Positions 44,269-52,797 of a stretch of 64,000 bases of DNA are shown in pieces. The notes beneath the pieces are model-generated. The model saw only the letters and a list, made by a program, of their open reading frames with translations. It was not told where the DNA came from and ran no database searches. Source of the DNA: Planctomycetota bacterium (GTDB lineage: Bacteria > Planctomycetota > MHYJ01 > WSZJ01); NCBI GenBank assembly GCA_009773755.1, contig WSZJ01000005.1, positions 36,132 through 100,131 on the forward strand, in the 5' to 3' direction. The translations under genes and the position numbers were made by a program. The stretch's first letter is position 1, and each line of letters begins with the position of its first letter.

Positions 44269-45942
44269 TCATTTGAGCGTCGGAGAATCTTCGCCGAACG
44301 GCGCCCGCCCCTTCAGGGCGCAGGCCTTTTCCATCGCCAGGCGTTTTTCCGCGAGTTCCCCCGCTCCACCGATCGAAACCAGGATGGCCGCGCCCTGCCG
44401 CCAGGTCGCTGCCGCTTCCTCGTGCACGCCCATCACCAGCAGCAGGACGGCGTGGTCGCAGAGGTGAAGCCCCTGGAAGCGCCTGTTGCCGCATTCGCCG
44501 TGGATTGCGAGCGCCTGTTCGAAGGAGGACCGGGATTCCGCGAACTCCCCGGTGTCCATGAGCAGCCCCGCGAAGTTTCCCAGAGCGACGCCTTCCGCGC
44601 GACGGTTCCCGATGCTCCGCTGAAGGTCGAGCGCCAGCAGGCTGATCCGTTTCGCCTCCGCCACCTCACCAGTGGTCCGGAGAAGAAGCGCCAGGTTTCC
44701 CAGCGTGACGGCCTCATTGGTGCGGTCGCCGACTTCGCGATGGATGGCGATCGCCTCCTCGTAGAGAGGCAAGGCCTGCTCTCTCAGTCCGGCTTCGTCG
44801 TGCAGGATCGCCAGGCCGCCGATGGCGACGCCCTCGTAGCGCCGGTTGCCGACTTCACGATGAATCCCCAGCGCCCGGCCCAGGCCGCGCTCCGCCTCCT
44901 CGCGACGGCCGGTCGCGCGATGAAGATTCGCCAGGCTTCCGATGGCAGTTCCCTCGAAGCGCCGATTTCCGACTTCACGGTGAATGGCAATCGCGTGGGC
45001 GAATGACTTCTCGGCCTGCTCGACGCGCCCTGCCTGCCGGTGCCAGCCGGCGACCAGATCCAGCGCGACGCCTTCGGAACGACGATCTCCAACCTCGCGC
45101 AGGATTGCGAGCGCCTCCTCGATGCGCGCTGCAGTCACTTCGCCACGCCCTGTGTTCAGCGACAGGCGGAACAGCTCCCTCAGGACAACTCCCTCCGCTC
45201 GCCGATTACCGACCTCGCGGTGAATGGCCAGCGAGCTCTCGTAGGTGCGCTCCGCCAGCTCCGTCTTCCCGGTCGATTCGTAGACCCCGGCCAGGTTGCC
45301 CAGCACGACGCCTTCGGCGCGCCGGTCGCCGACTTCACGATGGATGGCAAGCGCCGCTTCGTAGTGCCGCTCCGCCAGCTCGACCCGGCCCGATTCCTGG
45401 CAGGGAATAGCAAGATTGGCCAGCGCGGCTCCCTCGAATCGCCGGTGGCCTTCTTCCTTGTGAATTGCGAGCGCCCGCTTGAACAGCTCCTCCGCGAGCT
45501 GCGTGCGACCGGACTGGTTCGCCACGGCGCCGGCCCTTCGAATCGATTCGCCTTTCTCCACTCCGGTCACGAGTTCCGAGAGTTCCTGCCAGAGCCGCAC
45601 GGCAGTGTCACTCTGGAAGCGTCTCTCGAGAAACTCGGCGGCGCGGCGAAGGTACCGCTTTCGGGCCGCGAGCATGGCCGGTTCGCCGGCGCCGGGAGTG
45701 GCCGGGGCGAGTTGCGCGTGTTCCGCGAGTTCCTGCGCGAATGCATCGGCAGGGTGCGGCTGGAAGGGGGCGGGGTCCGCCGAACCCAGCGGCGCCTGCT
45801 CCGGCGGCTGCCCTCCGATTACCTCTTCGATCAGCTGGAACGCGAGCGCGTGCAGCCGCGCGCGATCGCCGGGAAGCTGAAGCTGGTAGGCGGCGTCGCG
45901 GAGGAGAGCGTGGCGGAACATATAGGCGGCTTCGGCAGTCAT
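44269..45942 (-). CDS. TPR-repeat protein, probable 5'-truncated remnant of an ATPase-TPR protein
   Basis: 557 residues from ATG 45942; an earlier start would overlap dxr by 40 nt. Residues 8-40 (YMFRHALLRDAAYQLQ, then DRARLHALAFQLIE) are typical of the region just after the NTPase/winged-helix part of large STAND or kinase-TPR proteins, but no such part precedes it. From ~150 on there are about ten ~40-residue TPR units with the repeated phrase REVGNRRxEGVALGNLA and ALAIH. The repeats are very alike, suggesting recent expansion. It is wedged between dxr and rseP. It may be a functional solitary TPR protein or a decaying fragment. Confidence 0.65.
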   Translation of the reverse strand: MTAEAAYMFRHALLRDAAYQLQLPGDRARLHALAFQLIEEVIGGQPPEQAPLGSADPAPFQPHPADAFAQELAEHAQLAPATPGAGEPAMLAARKRYLRRAAEFLERRFQSDTAVRLWQELSELVTGVEKGESIRRAGAVANQSGRTQLAEELFKRALAIHKEEGHRRFEGAALANLAIPCQESGRVELAERHYEAALAIHREVGDRRAEGVVLGNLAGVYESTGKTELAERTYESSLAIHREVGNRRAEGVVLRELFRLSLNTGRGEVTAARIEEALAILREVGDRRSEGVALDLVAGWHRQAGRVEQAEKSFAHAIAIHREVGNRRFEGTAIGSLANLHRATGRREEAERGLGRALGIHREVGNRRYEGVAIGGLAILHDEAGLREQALPLYEEAIAIHREVGDRTNEAVTLGNLALLLRTTGEVAEAKRISLLALDLQRSIGNRRAEGVALGNFAGLLMDTGEFAESRSSFEQALAIHGECGNRRFQGLHLCDHAVLLLVMGVHEEAAATWRQGAAILVSIGGAGELAEKRLAMEKACALKGRAPFGEDSPTLK

Positions 45943-45989
45943 GCTGCACCGGGAGCTCGTGCGCCTCGACCGGAACCGGGCATCGGGTG

Positions 45990-47135
45990 CTAGTCCTTTC
46001 CTTCGCGCCCCACAAACGCCCTCGCCCACGCATCCGTCGCAAACAGCTCGTCCAGCGACGGTGACGGGTGGAACGGATGCTCGGCGAGCGCCCGCCCGGC
46101 CAGCGCGGCAATGCGGGGAAACGCGATCTTCCCGTCGAGAAAGAGCGCGACGGCCGCTTCGTTCGCGCCGTTCAGGGCCGCGCCTGCCGTGCCGCCTCGC
46201 TTTGCCGCTTCGAATCCGTGGGTAAGGGCGGGGAAGCGCTCGACGTCGGGCGGGAGGAAATCAAGCCGGTGCGCCTTCGCCAGATCGAAAAACCCGAACG
46301 CCGTCGGCGCACGCTTCGGGAACGTCAGCGCATACCGGATCGGGATGCACATGTCGGGGTAGCCGAGCTGCGCCATGGTCGAAGCGTCGTGGAACTCGAC
46401 CATCGAGTGCACGATCGACTGCGGGTGGATGACGACGGCGATTTTTTCAACGGGGAGGCTGAAGAGCCACCGCGCCTCGATGACCTCGAGCGCCTTGTTC
46501 ATCATGGTGGCGCTGTCGATGGTGATCTTGGCGCCCATCTGCCACGTCGGGTGCTTGAGCGCCTGCTCCGGCGTCGCCTTCTCGATCTGCTCCTTCGTCC
46601 ATTCGCGGAACGGCCCGCCGCTCGCGGTCAGGATGACGCGCCGGATTTCGTCCTGCCCGCCGGCGCGCATCGCCTGGAAGACCGCGGAGTGTTCGCTGTC
46701 GACCGGAAGGATCGTCGCGCCGGTCTCGATGGCGCCGGCCGTGAGAAGCGGGCCGGCCATGACCATGGCTTCCTTGTTCGCGAGGCAGAGGCGCTTGCCT
46801 GCGGAGACGGCAGCGACCGACGCGGGCAAGCCGGCCGCACCGGTGATCGCCGCGACAATCGTGTCCGCCTCGGGGTCCGACGCGAGGTCCTTGACCGCCG
46901 CCGCGCCCGACTTCACCTCGACACCCTTCGGCACAACTTTCGCCAGCTCCTTCGCGGCCCCCTCGTCCGCCATCACGACCCGAGCGGGTTTCCACTTCTG
47001 CACCTGCTCGAGCATCGTCTTCCAGTCGCCGTTGGCGGCCAGGGAGCGGACGCGAAAGTCGGGGAGTTCTTCGAGCACCTTGAGCGTGCTCTTCCCGATC
47101 GAGCCGGTCGAGCCGAGGATCGCGACGGAGCGCAT
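45990..47135 (-). CDS. dxr: 1-deoxy-D-xylulose 5-phosphate reductoisomerase
   Basis: 381 residues from ATG 47135; upstream extension is antisense to the next gene and rejected. NADPH motif GSTGSIGKSTL at 8-18; ANKEAMVMAG near 120; the metal and substrate loop PVDSEHSA near 143 with Asp and Glu ligands; TASGGPFREW near 175; HPTWQMGAKITIDSATMMNK near 200 (in two halves HPTWQMGAKI and TIDSATMMNK); GAALNGANEAAV near 335. Converts DXP to MEP, the second step of the non-mevalonate isoprenoid pathway, in the cytoplasm. Confidence 0.95.
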   Translation of the reverse strand: MRSVAILGSTGSIGKSTLKVLEELPDFRVRSLAANGDWKTMLEQVQKWKPARVVMADEGAAKELAKVVPKGVEVKSGAAAVKDLASDPEADTIVAAITGAAGLPASVAAVSAGKRLCLANKEAMVMAGPLLTAGAIETGATILPVDSEHSAVFQAMRAGGQDEIRRVILTASGGPFREWTKEQIEKATPEQALKHPTWQMGAKITIDSATMMNKALEVIEARWLFSLPVEKIAVVIHPQSIVHSMVEFHDASTMAQLGYPDMCIPIRYALTFPKRAPTAFGFFDLAKAHRLDFLPPDVERFPALTHGFEAAKRGGTAGAALNGANEAAVALFLDGKIAFPRIAALAGRALAEHPFHPSPSLDELFATDAWARAFVGREGKD

Positions 47136-47253
47136 GGGCGGCGGATCGTAGCAGGTCGCGACCGGCGTGCACCTTGTCAACTTCGGTGGCGAACCGCGGG
47201 ATTCAAAGCCCCTGCGTCGTCCAACGCGCCAACGCCTCGCCCGTACGTCTCCC

Positions 47254-47976
47254 ATGAACAAACAGAGCGCTCTTCCCGCGTTCCTTTCGATCGTCTCCTG
47301 CGCGGCCGTGGTGTTCGGCGTGATCCAGATGCGCCGGCTGACGACGTCCGTCGGCGCGCTGGAGGACCGGCTGGCGAAGCTCGAGGCGCCCGCGACCGCA
47401 CCCGCGGGCGGAGCGACGCCCTCGGACGGCCCGCGGACGCTCGAAGACGTGGCGACAGAACTGAAGGCGTTGAAGGCGGAGGTTGCGGCCGTGAAATCCG
47501 CGGCAGAATCGATGGAAGCGGCGGCCGCTTCACAGCCCTCGAAGTCCGTGCCGGCGGCGAGCGAAGCGCAGGTAAAAGCCGCGGTCGAGAAGGCGCTGGC
47601 CGAGCGGGAAGACGCGAAAAAGAAGGACCGCAAGGAGCGCGAGAAGGACCTTCTCAAGGGCGGCGACCTCTCCGGCTTCGCCGCGAACCAGGCCGTGGAC
47701 ATGCTCGCGAAAGAGCTCGGCCTCACCGACCAGCAGAAGGCGCAGGTGGCGGAGATTCTCAAGACGCAGATCGCGACGATCCTCGCCGCCTGGACGGACC
47801 GCAAGGAAGGGGAGGACACGAAGGCGAAGATGGAACAGCTCAAGCTGGACACCGACACGAAGATCAAAGGCGTCCTGACGCCCGAGCAGGCCGTGAAGTA
47901 CGACGACATGCAGAGAAACGGCGGCAAGGGCTGGGGCGGCGGCAAGTGGGGAGGCGGCGGGTCGGAAGGGAAGTAG
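47254..47976 (+). CDS. Membrane-anchored coiled-coil protein with LTxxQ-type C-terminus
   Basis: 240 residues from ATG 47254. N-terminal anchor ALPAFLSIVSCAAVVFGVI, then a coiled coil (LEDRLAKLEAP, LEDVATELKALKAEVAAVK), an Ala/Lys/Glu-rich helix, and a C-terminal part with two LTxxQ-like motifs (LTDQQKAQVAEIL and LTPEQAVKYDDM) as in Spy/CpxP-like periplasmic proteins. It ends in a Gly/Trp-rich tail (GGKGWGGGKWGGG). A periplasmic envelope-stress role is possible but unproven. Divergent from dxr. Confidence 0.65.
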   Translation: MNKQSALPAFLSIVSCAAVVFGVIQMRRLTTSVGALEDRLAKLEAPATAPAGGATPSDGPRTLEDVATELKALKAEVAAVKSAAESMEAAAASQPSKSVPAASEAQVKAAVEKALAEREDAKKKDRKEREKDLLKGGDLSGFAANQAVDMLAKELGLTDQQKAQVAEILKTQIATILAAWTDRKEGEDTKAKMEQLKLDTDTKIKGVLTPEQAVKYDDMQRNGGKGWGGGKWGGGGSEGK

Positions 47977-48000
47977 CGACGCCGGTCACGCCGGTGCCGC

Positions 48001-48111
48001 GAGGAGTGTTGAGTATTGAGAATTGAGTGACGGCCAAACCGATGCCGAGGCTAGCTGCCCTCGCCCCTCCACACTCCCAGACTACTCAACACTCAATACT
48101 CAACACTCCTC
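48001..48111. repeat. Quasi-palindrome K of GTTGAGT heptamers
   Basis: Perfect 20-nt arms GAGGAGTGTTGAGTATTGAG at 48001-48020 and the complement at 48092-48111, extended outward from a 70-nt interior. The left arm reads GTTGAGT-ATTGAGA-ATTGAGT at 7-nt spacing. It starts 25 nt after the stop of the coiled-coil gene and ends 8 nt before the next ATG. Confidence 0.8.
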
Positions 48112-48118
48112 ACTCCCG

Positions 48119-48352
48119 ATGAACGCGGAATCAGCGGTCCTCCGCCGCAAGGTCGGCAACCGGCCCGGCGAAGCGACCGCGCTGGAAGGCCGCGCGGACC
48201 TGGACCTCGGCGCGGCGCGCTGGCGAAGCGCCCGGAAAGGGTTTGAACGGGCGATGGCACTTCATCGCGCGGTCGGCCACGAGCGGCGCGCGGCGCTGGT
48301 GGCCGCGAAACTGGCGGACATGAATATCCAGGAGCGGCGGGGGAGGGAGTAG
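48119..48352 (+). CDS. Short TPR-like fragment
   Basis: 77 residues from ATG 48119. It reads as about one and a half TPR units: KVGNRPGEATALEGRADLDLG, then ARKGFERAMALHRAVGHERRA. The wording is the same as that of the repeat gene at 44269 (REVGNRR-EG...ALAIH), though on the other strand 2.2 kb away. Probably a detached remnant; independent function is doubtful. Confidence 0.4.
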   Translation: MNAESAVLRRKVGNRPGEATALEGRADLDLGAARWRSARKGFERAMALHRAVGHERRAALVAAKLADMNIQERRGRE

Positions 48353-48377
48353 ACGCTGGGAGTACCCTGCCTTTCCA

Positions 48378-49400
48378 TTAACCGCGATTCAAGGACCGTT
48401 CCGCTTCTTCCAGAACGCTGAGGATCACCGCAAACCCCGGAGGATCGACAAGGAACATCGGCCGCATGGATTCGTAGTCTTTTCTCAGCTCGGCCTCGCG
48501 TGCCTTCGGCGGAACCAGCCGGATCGTTCCCGGAACCGCTTCTTCGTAGTTCGCCCAGGCCGAAGAGAAGTATCGGCTCTTGTGGAGCCGGACGCGCTCG
48601 AGCAGGTCGAGTTGCTTCGCCGCCTGGCGCCCCGAGGGCGAATTCCAGAGTGCGGCGAAATCCGAGTAGTGGCGCGCGAAGCGGTCACGAATCTGTTTGC
48701 CCGGCGGCCGGTGATACTCGGCGTGGAGAATCGTGGCTTTCTCCCAGAAGGTGCGCTCGAGCTCGAGGGCGACGACGTCCGCTCCGAGATCATCGAAGAT
48801 GCCCGGAAGCGCCTGCGCGAGGAACGCCTCCACTCGATGGCGCCCATCGGGGCGCTGATCCGTGAGGGAACCGAACTCGAGCTTAACGCGCTGCGCGACA
48901 TAGCCGCCGGCCTCTCCCGATGGATCGGGGTAGGCAAAGTGCAGCACAGGAGACTGCGTCCTGGGGTCTACTTCGAAGGTCAACCAATCACCTGACGCTG
49001 GCGCCCCGATGACGCTACGGACTTCCTGTTCGAGTTCCTTCCGGAATTGTCCCGACACGGAATCCTTGCACTGTTCCTCCAAGCGAGCGATTTTCTTTCG
49101 TCTCGACGATGCCGACGCAGCTTCGTCCAGGTCCCTCTCCTTGAACCCCAGAAGCGCAGGGTGAATGGACAGATCGACGTCTTCTGAAAAGCGGTTCACC
49201 GCGCCGAAGACCTTTGAGAGTGACGTCCCGCCCTTGAACACACAATCCGACCCGAGACCCTTCGTGGCGAAGATGCGCGCCAGCAGCCAGCAGACCCAGA
49301 AGTCCTTTTCGATGACGACTTCGGGCATGCCGAGTCTGTTCGCGGCGGCGTTGACGGCGGTTCGCCTCTCAACGGCAGTGAGTAGCGCGAAGCTCTTCAT
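48378..49400 (-). CDS. AbiEii-type nucleotidyltransferase toxin
   Basis: 340 residues from ATG 49400. The DNA-polymerase-beta-like nucleotidyltransferase motif is clear: FKGGTSLSKVFGAVNRFSED then VDLSI near 60-85, giving the G-G-T-x-L-x-K and S-E-D-x-D-L pattern of AbiEii. Other conserved parts: RTFWEKATILHAEYHRP near 220 and the RHYSDFAAL segment. AbiEii toxins modify tRNA/RNA by nucleotide transfer and act in phage abortive infection. The gene overlaps its antitoxin by ATGA (49397-49400), the classical arrangement of these type IV modules. Confidence 0.88.
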   Translation of the reverse strand: MKSFALLTAVERRTAVNAAANRLGMPEVVIEKDFWVCWLLARIFATKGLGSDCVFKGGTSLSKVFGAVNRFSEDVDLSIHPALLGFKERDLDEAASASSRRKKIARLEEQCKDSVSGQFRKELEQEVRSVIGAPASGDWLTFEVDPRTQSPVLHFAYPDPSGEAGGYVAQRVKLEFGSLTDQRPDGRHRVEAFLAQALPGIFDDLGADVVALELERTFWEKATILHAEYHRPPGKQIRDRFARHYSDFAALWNSPSGRQAAKQLDLLERVRLHKSRYFSSAWANYEEAVPGTIRLVPPKAREAELRKDYESMRPMFLVDPPGFAVILSVLEEAERSLNRG

Positions 49401-50005
49401 GACGCCGTCCCCTCCCCGAGTTTCCGAAGGAAGGGATGCATCCATGCCGGTGCGAATGGCAGATCGCGCAGCAGTTGCCGGCGGTGTTCCGGCTTCAGTT
49501 CCTGCTGGAGTCGGGACAGGTCCCGATCCGTCACGTGACCCTTGCCGAGCGATCGAAGGGCGGCGAACAGCAGCCCGCTCAACTGGCCGGCTCGCGCCAT
49601 GTCCCGTGGGGAGCGGTGAATGAGCCGGATCGAACTCTTGGGACCCCACGGCAGGGTACGCGAGGGAGCGTCGGTCTCGTAGACCACGCGCATCGGCACC
49701 TGGTCGCTCATCCCCAGGGCATTCGCGGCGGTAGCCGGACCCTGCTGGAAGCGCATCCCGTTTCGCCGCGCGATCGCGGACAGCAATTCCGTTGGCGACG
49801 GAAAGATTTCTCCCAGCAGCGGATCGGTCCGCGGGCGGTCGAAGTAGCCCCGGCGAACACGTCGAATGGCACCCCGACGGTTCAGGCGCATGAGGGCCAT
49901 TCCGATGGCATCCGTCGTCCCGAGGTCCATGAAGTCATGGCGGCTGAACACCCTTTCGGGGGGCCAGCGGAAGAGGCGTCGGGCGATTCTGGAAGTGAGC
50001 GTCAT
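49397..50005 (-). CDS. AbiEi-like antitoxin (DUF6088 type)
   Basis: 202 residues. N-terminal winged-helix part (FSRHDFMDLGTTDAIGMALM, then RLNRRGAIRRVRRGYFD) is typical of AbiEi-like antitoxins that bind their own promoter, followed by a C-terminal region with LSAIARRNGMRFQQGPATAANALGMS (given in parts: LSAIARRNGM, ATAANALGMS). The stop overlaps the toxin ATG. A 38-bp dyad (50024-50061) lies just before its start and is a good candidate operator for autorepression. Confidence 0.82.
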   Translation of the reverse strand: MTLTSRIARRLFRWPPERVFSRHDFMDLGTTDAIGMALMRLNRRGAIRRVRRGYFDRPRTDPLLGEIFPSPTELLSAIARRNGMRFQQGPATAANALGMSDQVPMRVVYETDAPSRTLPWGPKSSIRLIHRSPRDMARAGQLSGLLFAALRSLGKGHVTDRDLSRLQQELKPEHRRQLLRDLPFAPAWMHPFLRKLGEGTAS

Positions 50006-50023
50006 GGAAGGGATTCTCCCACG

Positions 50024-50061
50024 AATATGTTATTAATTCAATACTTAATTTATAACGTATT
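50024..50061. promoter_or_regulatory. 38-bp AT-rich dyad, candidate AbiE operator/promoter
   Basis: Half-sites AATATGTTATTAATT (50024-50038) and AATTTATAACGTATT (50047-50061) match as inverted repeats at 13 of 15 positions. It is by far the most AT-rich spot in this GC-rich island and fills the gap between the divergent AbiEi gene and the small acidic gene, so it could serve both promoters. AbiEi antitoxins are known to bind promoter inverted repeats. Confidence 0.6.
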
Positions 50062-50064
50062 GTG

Positions 50065-50271
50065 ATGGAAGTTAACCTCGTCCACCCCAGCCGGCCGTTC
50101 AATGAGGCGGAGCGCGATCTGCTCAAGTTCTATGACCCCGCCGAGTTCACCAAGCGACAGAAGCGCCTCGCCGAGGAACCTGAGGACGAAGAACTCCTCG
50201 AGGACGACGAGTCCGATCTCCTCGACGACCTGGACGACGAGCCCGTCGAGGCTCCCCCGCCGCCTCGATGA
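50065..50271 (+). CDS. Small acidic protein of unknown function
   Basis: 68 residues from ATG 50065 (a GTG directly before is possible). Residues 35-62 are almost all Glu, Asp and Leu, ending in a Pro run (EAPPPPR). The N-terminus reads MEVNLVHPSRPFNEAERDLL and is less biased. It faces the AbiE operon across a shared operator-like dyad. Family unknown; acidic DNA-mimic-like composition is only suggestive. Confidence 0.5.
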   Translation: MEVNLVHPSRPFNEAERDLLKFYDPAEFTKRQKRLAEEPEDEELLEDDESDLLDDLDDEPVEAPPPPR

Positions 50272-50332
50272 GCGCGCCCGGCTCCGATGCGGTTGGCGAC
50301 TGTGTGACGAATCATCCGCTAAAGTAGCCGCC

Positions 50333-51574
50333 ATGTCCGATCCCTCCCCCATCGTCCTCGCCCTCCGAGACGCGCTTCCCACGCGCGTTCATGCGGAAAT
50401 GCTCTTCGAGCAGGCCGCGGATCTGCTGGGGGCTTCGGGTTGGGTGGAGAACTGGGCCGGGGGGACGCGGCGGGTGCTCTTCCGTCGCGACCCGTCGGGA
50501 GACGTGGTGCCGTGGCCGGTGGTGACGCTGCGGCTCGTGGGAAGCGAGGACTTCGAGATCGAGGGCGCGGGGGAAGCGCCGCCCCGTCCCGAGCGGTACG
50601 GGCGCGCGCCGAACCTGCACGGGCTGGGGCCGGGCGACATCCAGATCCACGACGGAAAGGAGTCGTACTCGATCCGGTACGACGACGACGGCCGTTACTT
50701 CGAGACGTCGGCGCCGCACAGCCGCGACCTGCTGGCCGGCATCCCGGCGGCTCTCGCGCGGCGGACGGCGCAGCCGCTGGAGATCCTCTCGGAAGTGCTG
50801 GCCGGGCTGGACCCGGGGCGTCACGGGCCTGCGCGGCTCGCGGTCCCGAAGCCGTTCCCCTGTGGCATCACGGACCTCTGGAACAAAGGCCTGCGCGCCC
50901 TGCGCCAGGCGGTCTTCGACGGCTCGGTTCCCGCCGGCACCGCCTGCGCTGTCGCCGACGGCCTCACCGGCGACGCCGTCGCGTGGGGCGCTTCGAGGGA
51001 GGAAGCGCTGGTCGCCTGGAGAGTTCGGGTCGCGGACGTCCGGCCCTGGCCGTCGCGGACGGAAGCCGCTCCCGGGATTCCGGGTGAGGAGGCGTGGAAA
51101 GAAAAGGCGCCGACCGGGCTCGACGCGCCGATGCCGAAGCGCGTGCCGGAAAACATCCCGGCCGCGATCCTGCGGCTCGAGACTCCTCCCGCACCTTCCA
51201 TTCCGGGCGACTGGAAACGCCTCCTCGCCGACAACGGCGCCGTCGTCCCCGTCCTCGCCCGCCCCGACCCGAACGGCTTCACGCTCATCGGCGACCGCGC
51301 CGCCGCCGCGATTCCGCCAGGCGAAATCGACGGCCGCCTCGCCCGCGCTGGCGCCGCTTCCCGCCGCGCCTTTCCCCAGCGGCACGAGTACCCGGAGGAG
51401 CTTCCGCCGAAAGCCTGCACCGTGACGACCTACCGACTCGTCGACGAAGCCACCGGCAAGCCCATCGAGCCGGAACGGGAAACGGAAGCGCAATCCCCCG
51501 AGTTCCAGATCGCAGGCGTCAACGGCGAGCGGTTGCGCTGGGGGGCGCTCCGGTTGAGATGGGAAAAGCCGTAG
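50333..51574 (+). CDS. Hypothetical protein
   Basis: 413 residues from ATG 50333. I do not recognise a family. The first part looks globular alpha/beta (VHAEMLFEQAADLLGASGWVENW, here partly quoted as LFEQAADLLGASGW) with strands VVTLRLVGSEDFEIEG and DIQIHDGKESYSIRYDDDG; a middle helical region has DLWNKGLRALRQAVFDG; the second half is Pro/Arg-rich. No signal peptide or membrane helix. It follows the small acidic gene by 61 nt. GC-rich codon usage is like the chromosomal neighbours, unlike the more mixed toxin genes to its right. Confidence 0.6.
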   Translation: MSDPSPIVLALRDALPTRVHAEMLFEQAADLLGASGWVENWAGGTRRVLFRRDPSGDVVPWPVVTLRLVGSEDFEIEGAGEAPPRPERYGRAPNLHGLGPGDIQIHDGKESYSIRYDDDGRYFETSAPHSRDLLAGIPAALARRTAQPLEILSEVLAGLDPGRHGPARLAVPKPFPCGITDLWNKGLRALRQAVFDGSVPAGTACAVADGLTGDAVAWGASREEALVAWRVRVADVRPWPSRTEAAPGIPGEEAWKEKAPTGLDAPMPKRVPENIPAAILRLETPPAPSIPGDWKRLLADNGAVVPVLARPDPNGFTLIGDRAAAAIPPGEIDGRLARAGAASRRAFPQRHEYPEELPPKACTVTTYRLVDEATGKPIEPERETEAQSPEFQIAGVNGERLRWGALRLRWEKP

Positions 51575-51653
51575 TCGATGGGCACACGGCACCTGGCTGA
51601 GGCGATGAGCCCGCGCGGCGCGCGCGGAGCGGTCGGTGATCGCCGAGGAGGCT

Positions 51654-51923
51654 CTAGGAACCAACCGACGCGAAGGCCTTTTCCAGGCTGCCGAAATCCA
51701 TCTGGCGAGCTTCCTCAGGAAGTGAGAAGCCGCTTCGATTCAGCTTTCGAAGATTGACCTTGAGAACTCCGGGGTGGAGAACCTCGATCCCGATGATGTT
51801 CTTCTGGCGATCCACGTCGATGTTCACTTCGTCCTCGACAAACTCGATGGTGCGATATACGGGCACCTTCGCGAAGCGGATGTACATCGCGCCGAGGGGT
51901 TCGAAGGTGACCTGGAAGCTCAT
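51654..51923 (-). CDS. DUF2283 protein, probable antitoxin
   Basis: 89 residues. AMYIRFAKVPVYRTIEF, DEVNIDVD and NIIGIEVLHPG follow the DUF2283 pattern (YI-x-F, then D-x-D, then I-G-I-E-V-L). Such proteins often sit after a DUF4258 gene, as here, with a 4-nt ATGA overlap (51920-51923). The pair is widely regarded as a toxin-antitoxin-like module; the antitoxin role is inferred from that context. Confidence 0.75.
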   Translation of the reverse strand: MSFQVTFEPLGAMYIRFAKVPVYRTIEFVEDEVNIDVDRQKNIIGIEVLHPGVLKVNLRKLNRSGFSLPEEARQMDFGSLEKAFASVGS

Positions 51924-52150
51924 GGCGACTTTCTTTCTCCAACCCGGACTGCGGTTATCAGGAAAACATTCTCATCCTTCCGGGCCACGACGATCTTGAG
52001 TCGCTGACCGCGGATGCTCTTGACCATCACCTCACGTCCCTTGAGCTTATGAGCATAGGAGATGTTGGGTGCCTCCAGCACCGATTTTACCTGCGATTCG
52101 GTGATGCCGCGCTCGCGCAGTCGAGCCTTCGCGTGTGAAGTCAGAATCAA
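51920..52150 (-). CDS. DUF4258 protein, probable toxin
   Basis: 76 residues from a TTG start at 52150. LTSHAKARLRERGIT near the N-terminus and the strand pattern VKSIRGQRLKIVVARKDE, VFLITAVRV match DUF4258, a RelE/BrnT-like small fold thought to act as an mRNA-targeting toxin. The downstream DUF2283 gene overlaps by 4 nt. In the 113 nt upstream, the same strand carries a short frame (MRESKHFSEQPLPGRF then a TAG) that may be a remnant. Confidence 0.7.
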   Translation of the reverse strand: MILTSHAKARLRERGITESQVKSVLEAPNISYAHKLKGREVMVKSIRGQRLKIVVARKDENVFLITAVRVGERKSP

Positions 52151-52263
52151 TTACCGGGACATCGATGTGGTTGCTCTCGGGCTTCCCCTCAATGAGGACC
52201 TAGAAACGGCCGGGCAGCGGTTGTTCGCTGAAATGCTTGCTCTCTCTCATTAGGTCGTCGACT

Positions 52264-52797
52264 TCAACCTTTCTTCGGAATGCGTTCCGAAAAGCTCCGA
52301 AACGGCATGATGAACCGCCGGACCGCAAGCTGGTCCTTGATCGCGTCGGCTTCAGCGACCGAGATGGTTCCGTTCAGGACGCAGCGGAGGAGAATTCCGG
52401 GGGTCGTGAGAAGCCAAGTCTCTCCAAGTCGCGCGACGATCTCCCTGCGAGTGCGCCCCTTTTCATCCGTGGCCACACTCCAGCCGCGGGCACAAGCGAC
52501 TGCGATGGCTGCCGACTCGCCGGAGCCGATCCTGACGGCGAGCTCTGAGTAGAGCTTCATCTCCTCGCCCGGCTGCACGATGGCTTCTTCGAGGCTGCCG
52601 GCCGCGATCGCCTGTTCGACCTGGTCGCGCTGGGCCTTGACGGTCAACTCCTCTCGCGTATGCGCTGTTACCACGAATTTGAATTCCGTGTGCGTCACAA
52701 GGAGGTTCATCCGCGTGACCGCCAGGAAGTTGATGAGGATGTTCGTGTCCGAAGCGACGAGAAGCCGACCATCCCCTGATCGTCCCGCGGGCCTCAT
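52264..52797 (-). CDS. PIN-domain protein, probable toxin nuclease
   Basis: 177 residues. PIN-fold acidic residues: Asp in LVASDTNILINFL near residue 17, Glu in REELTVKAQ, Glu in GSGESAAIAVAC near 93, and Asp in SVATDEKGR near 109. PIN toxins cut RNA in type II modules. Its ATG overlaps the stop of the XRE-ImmA/IrrE gene (ATGA at 52794-52797), so the regulator/protease is translated first and coupled to the nuclease. Confidence 0.82.
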   Translation of the reverse strand: MRPAGRSGDGRLLVASDTNILINFLAVTRMNLLVTHTEFKFVVTAHTREELTVKAQRDQVEQAIAAGSLEEAIVQPGEEMKLYSELAVRIGSGESAAIAVACARGWSVATDEKGRTRREIVARLGETWLLTTPGILLRCVLNGTISVAEADAIKDQLAVRRFIMPFRSFSERIPKKG

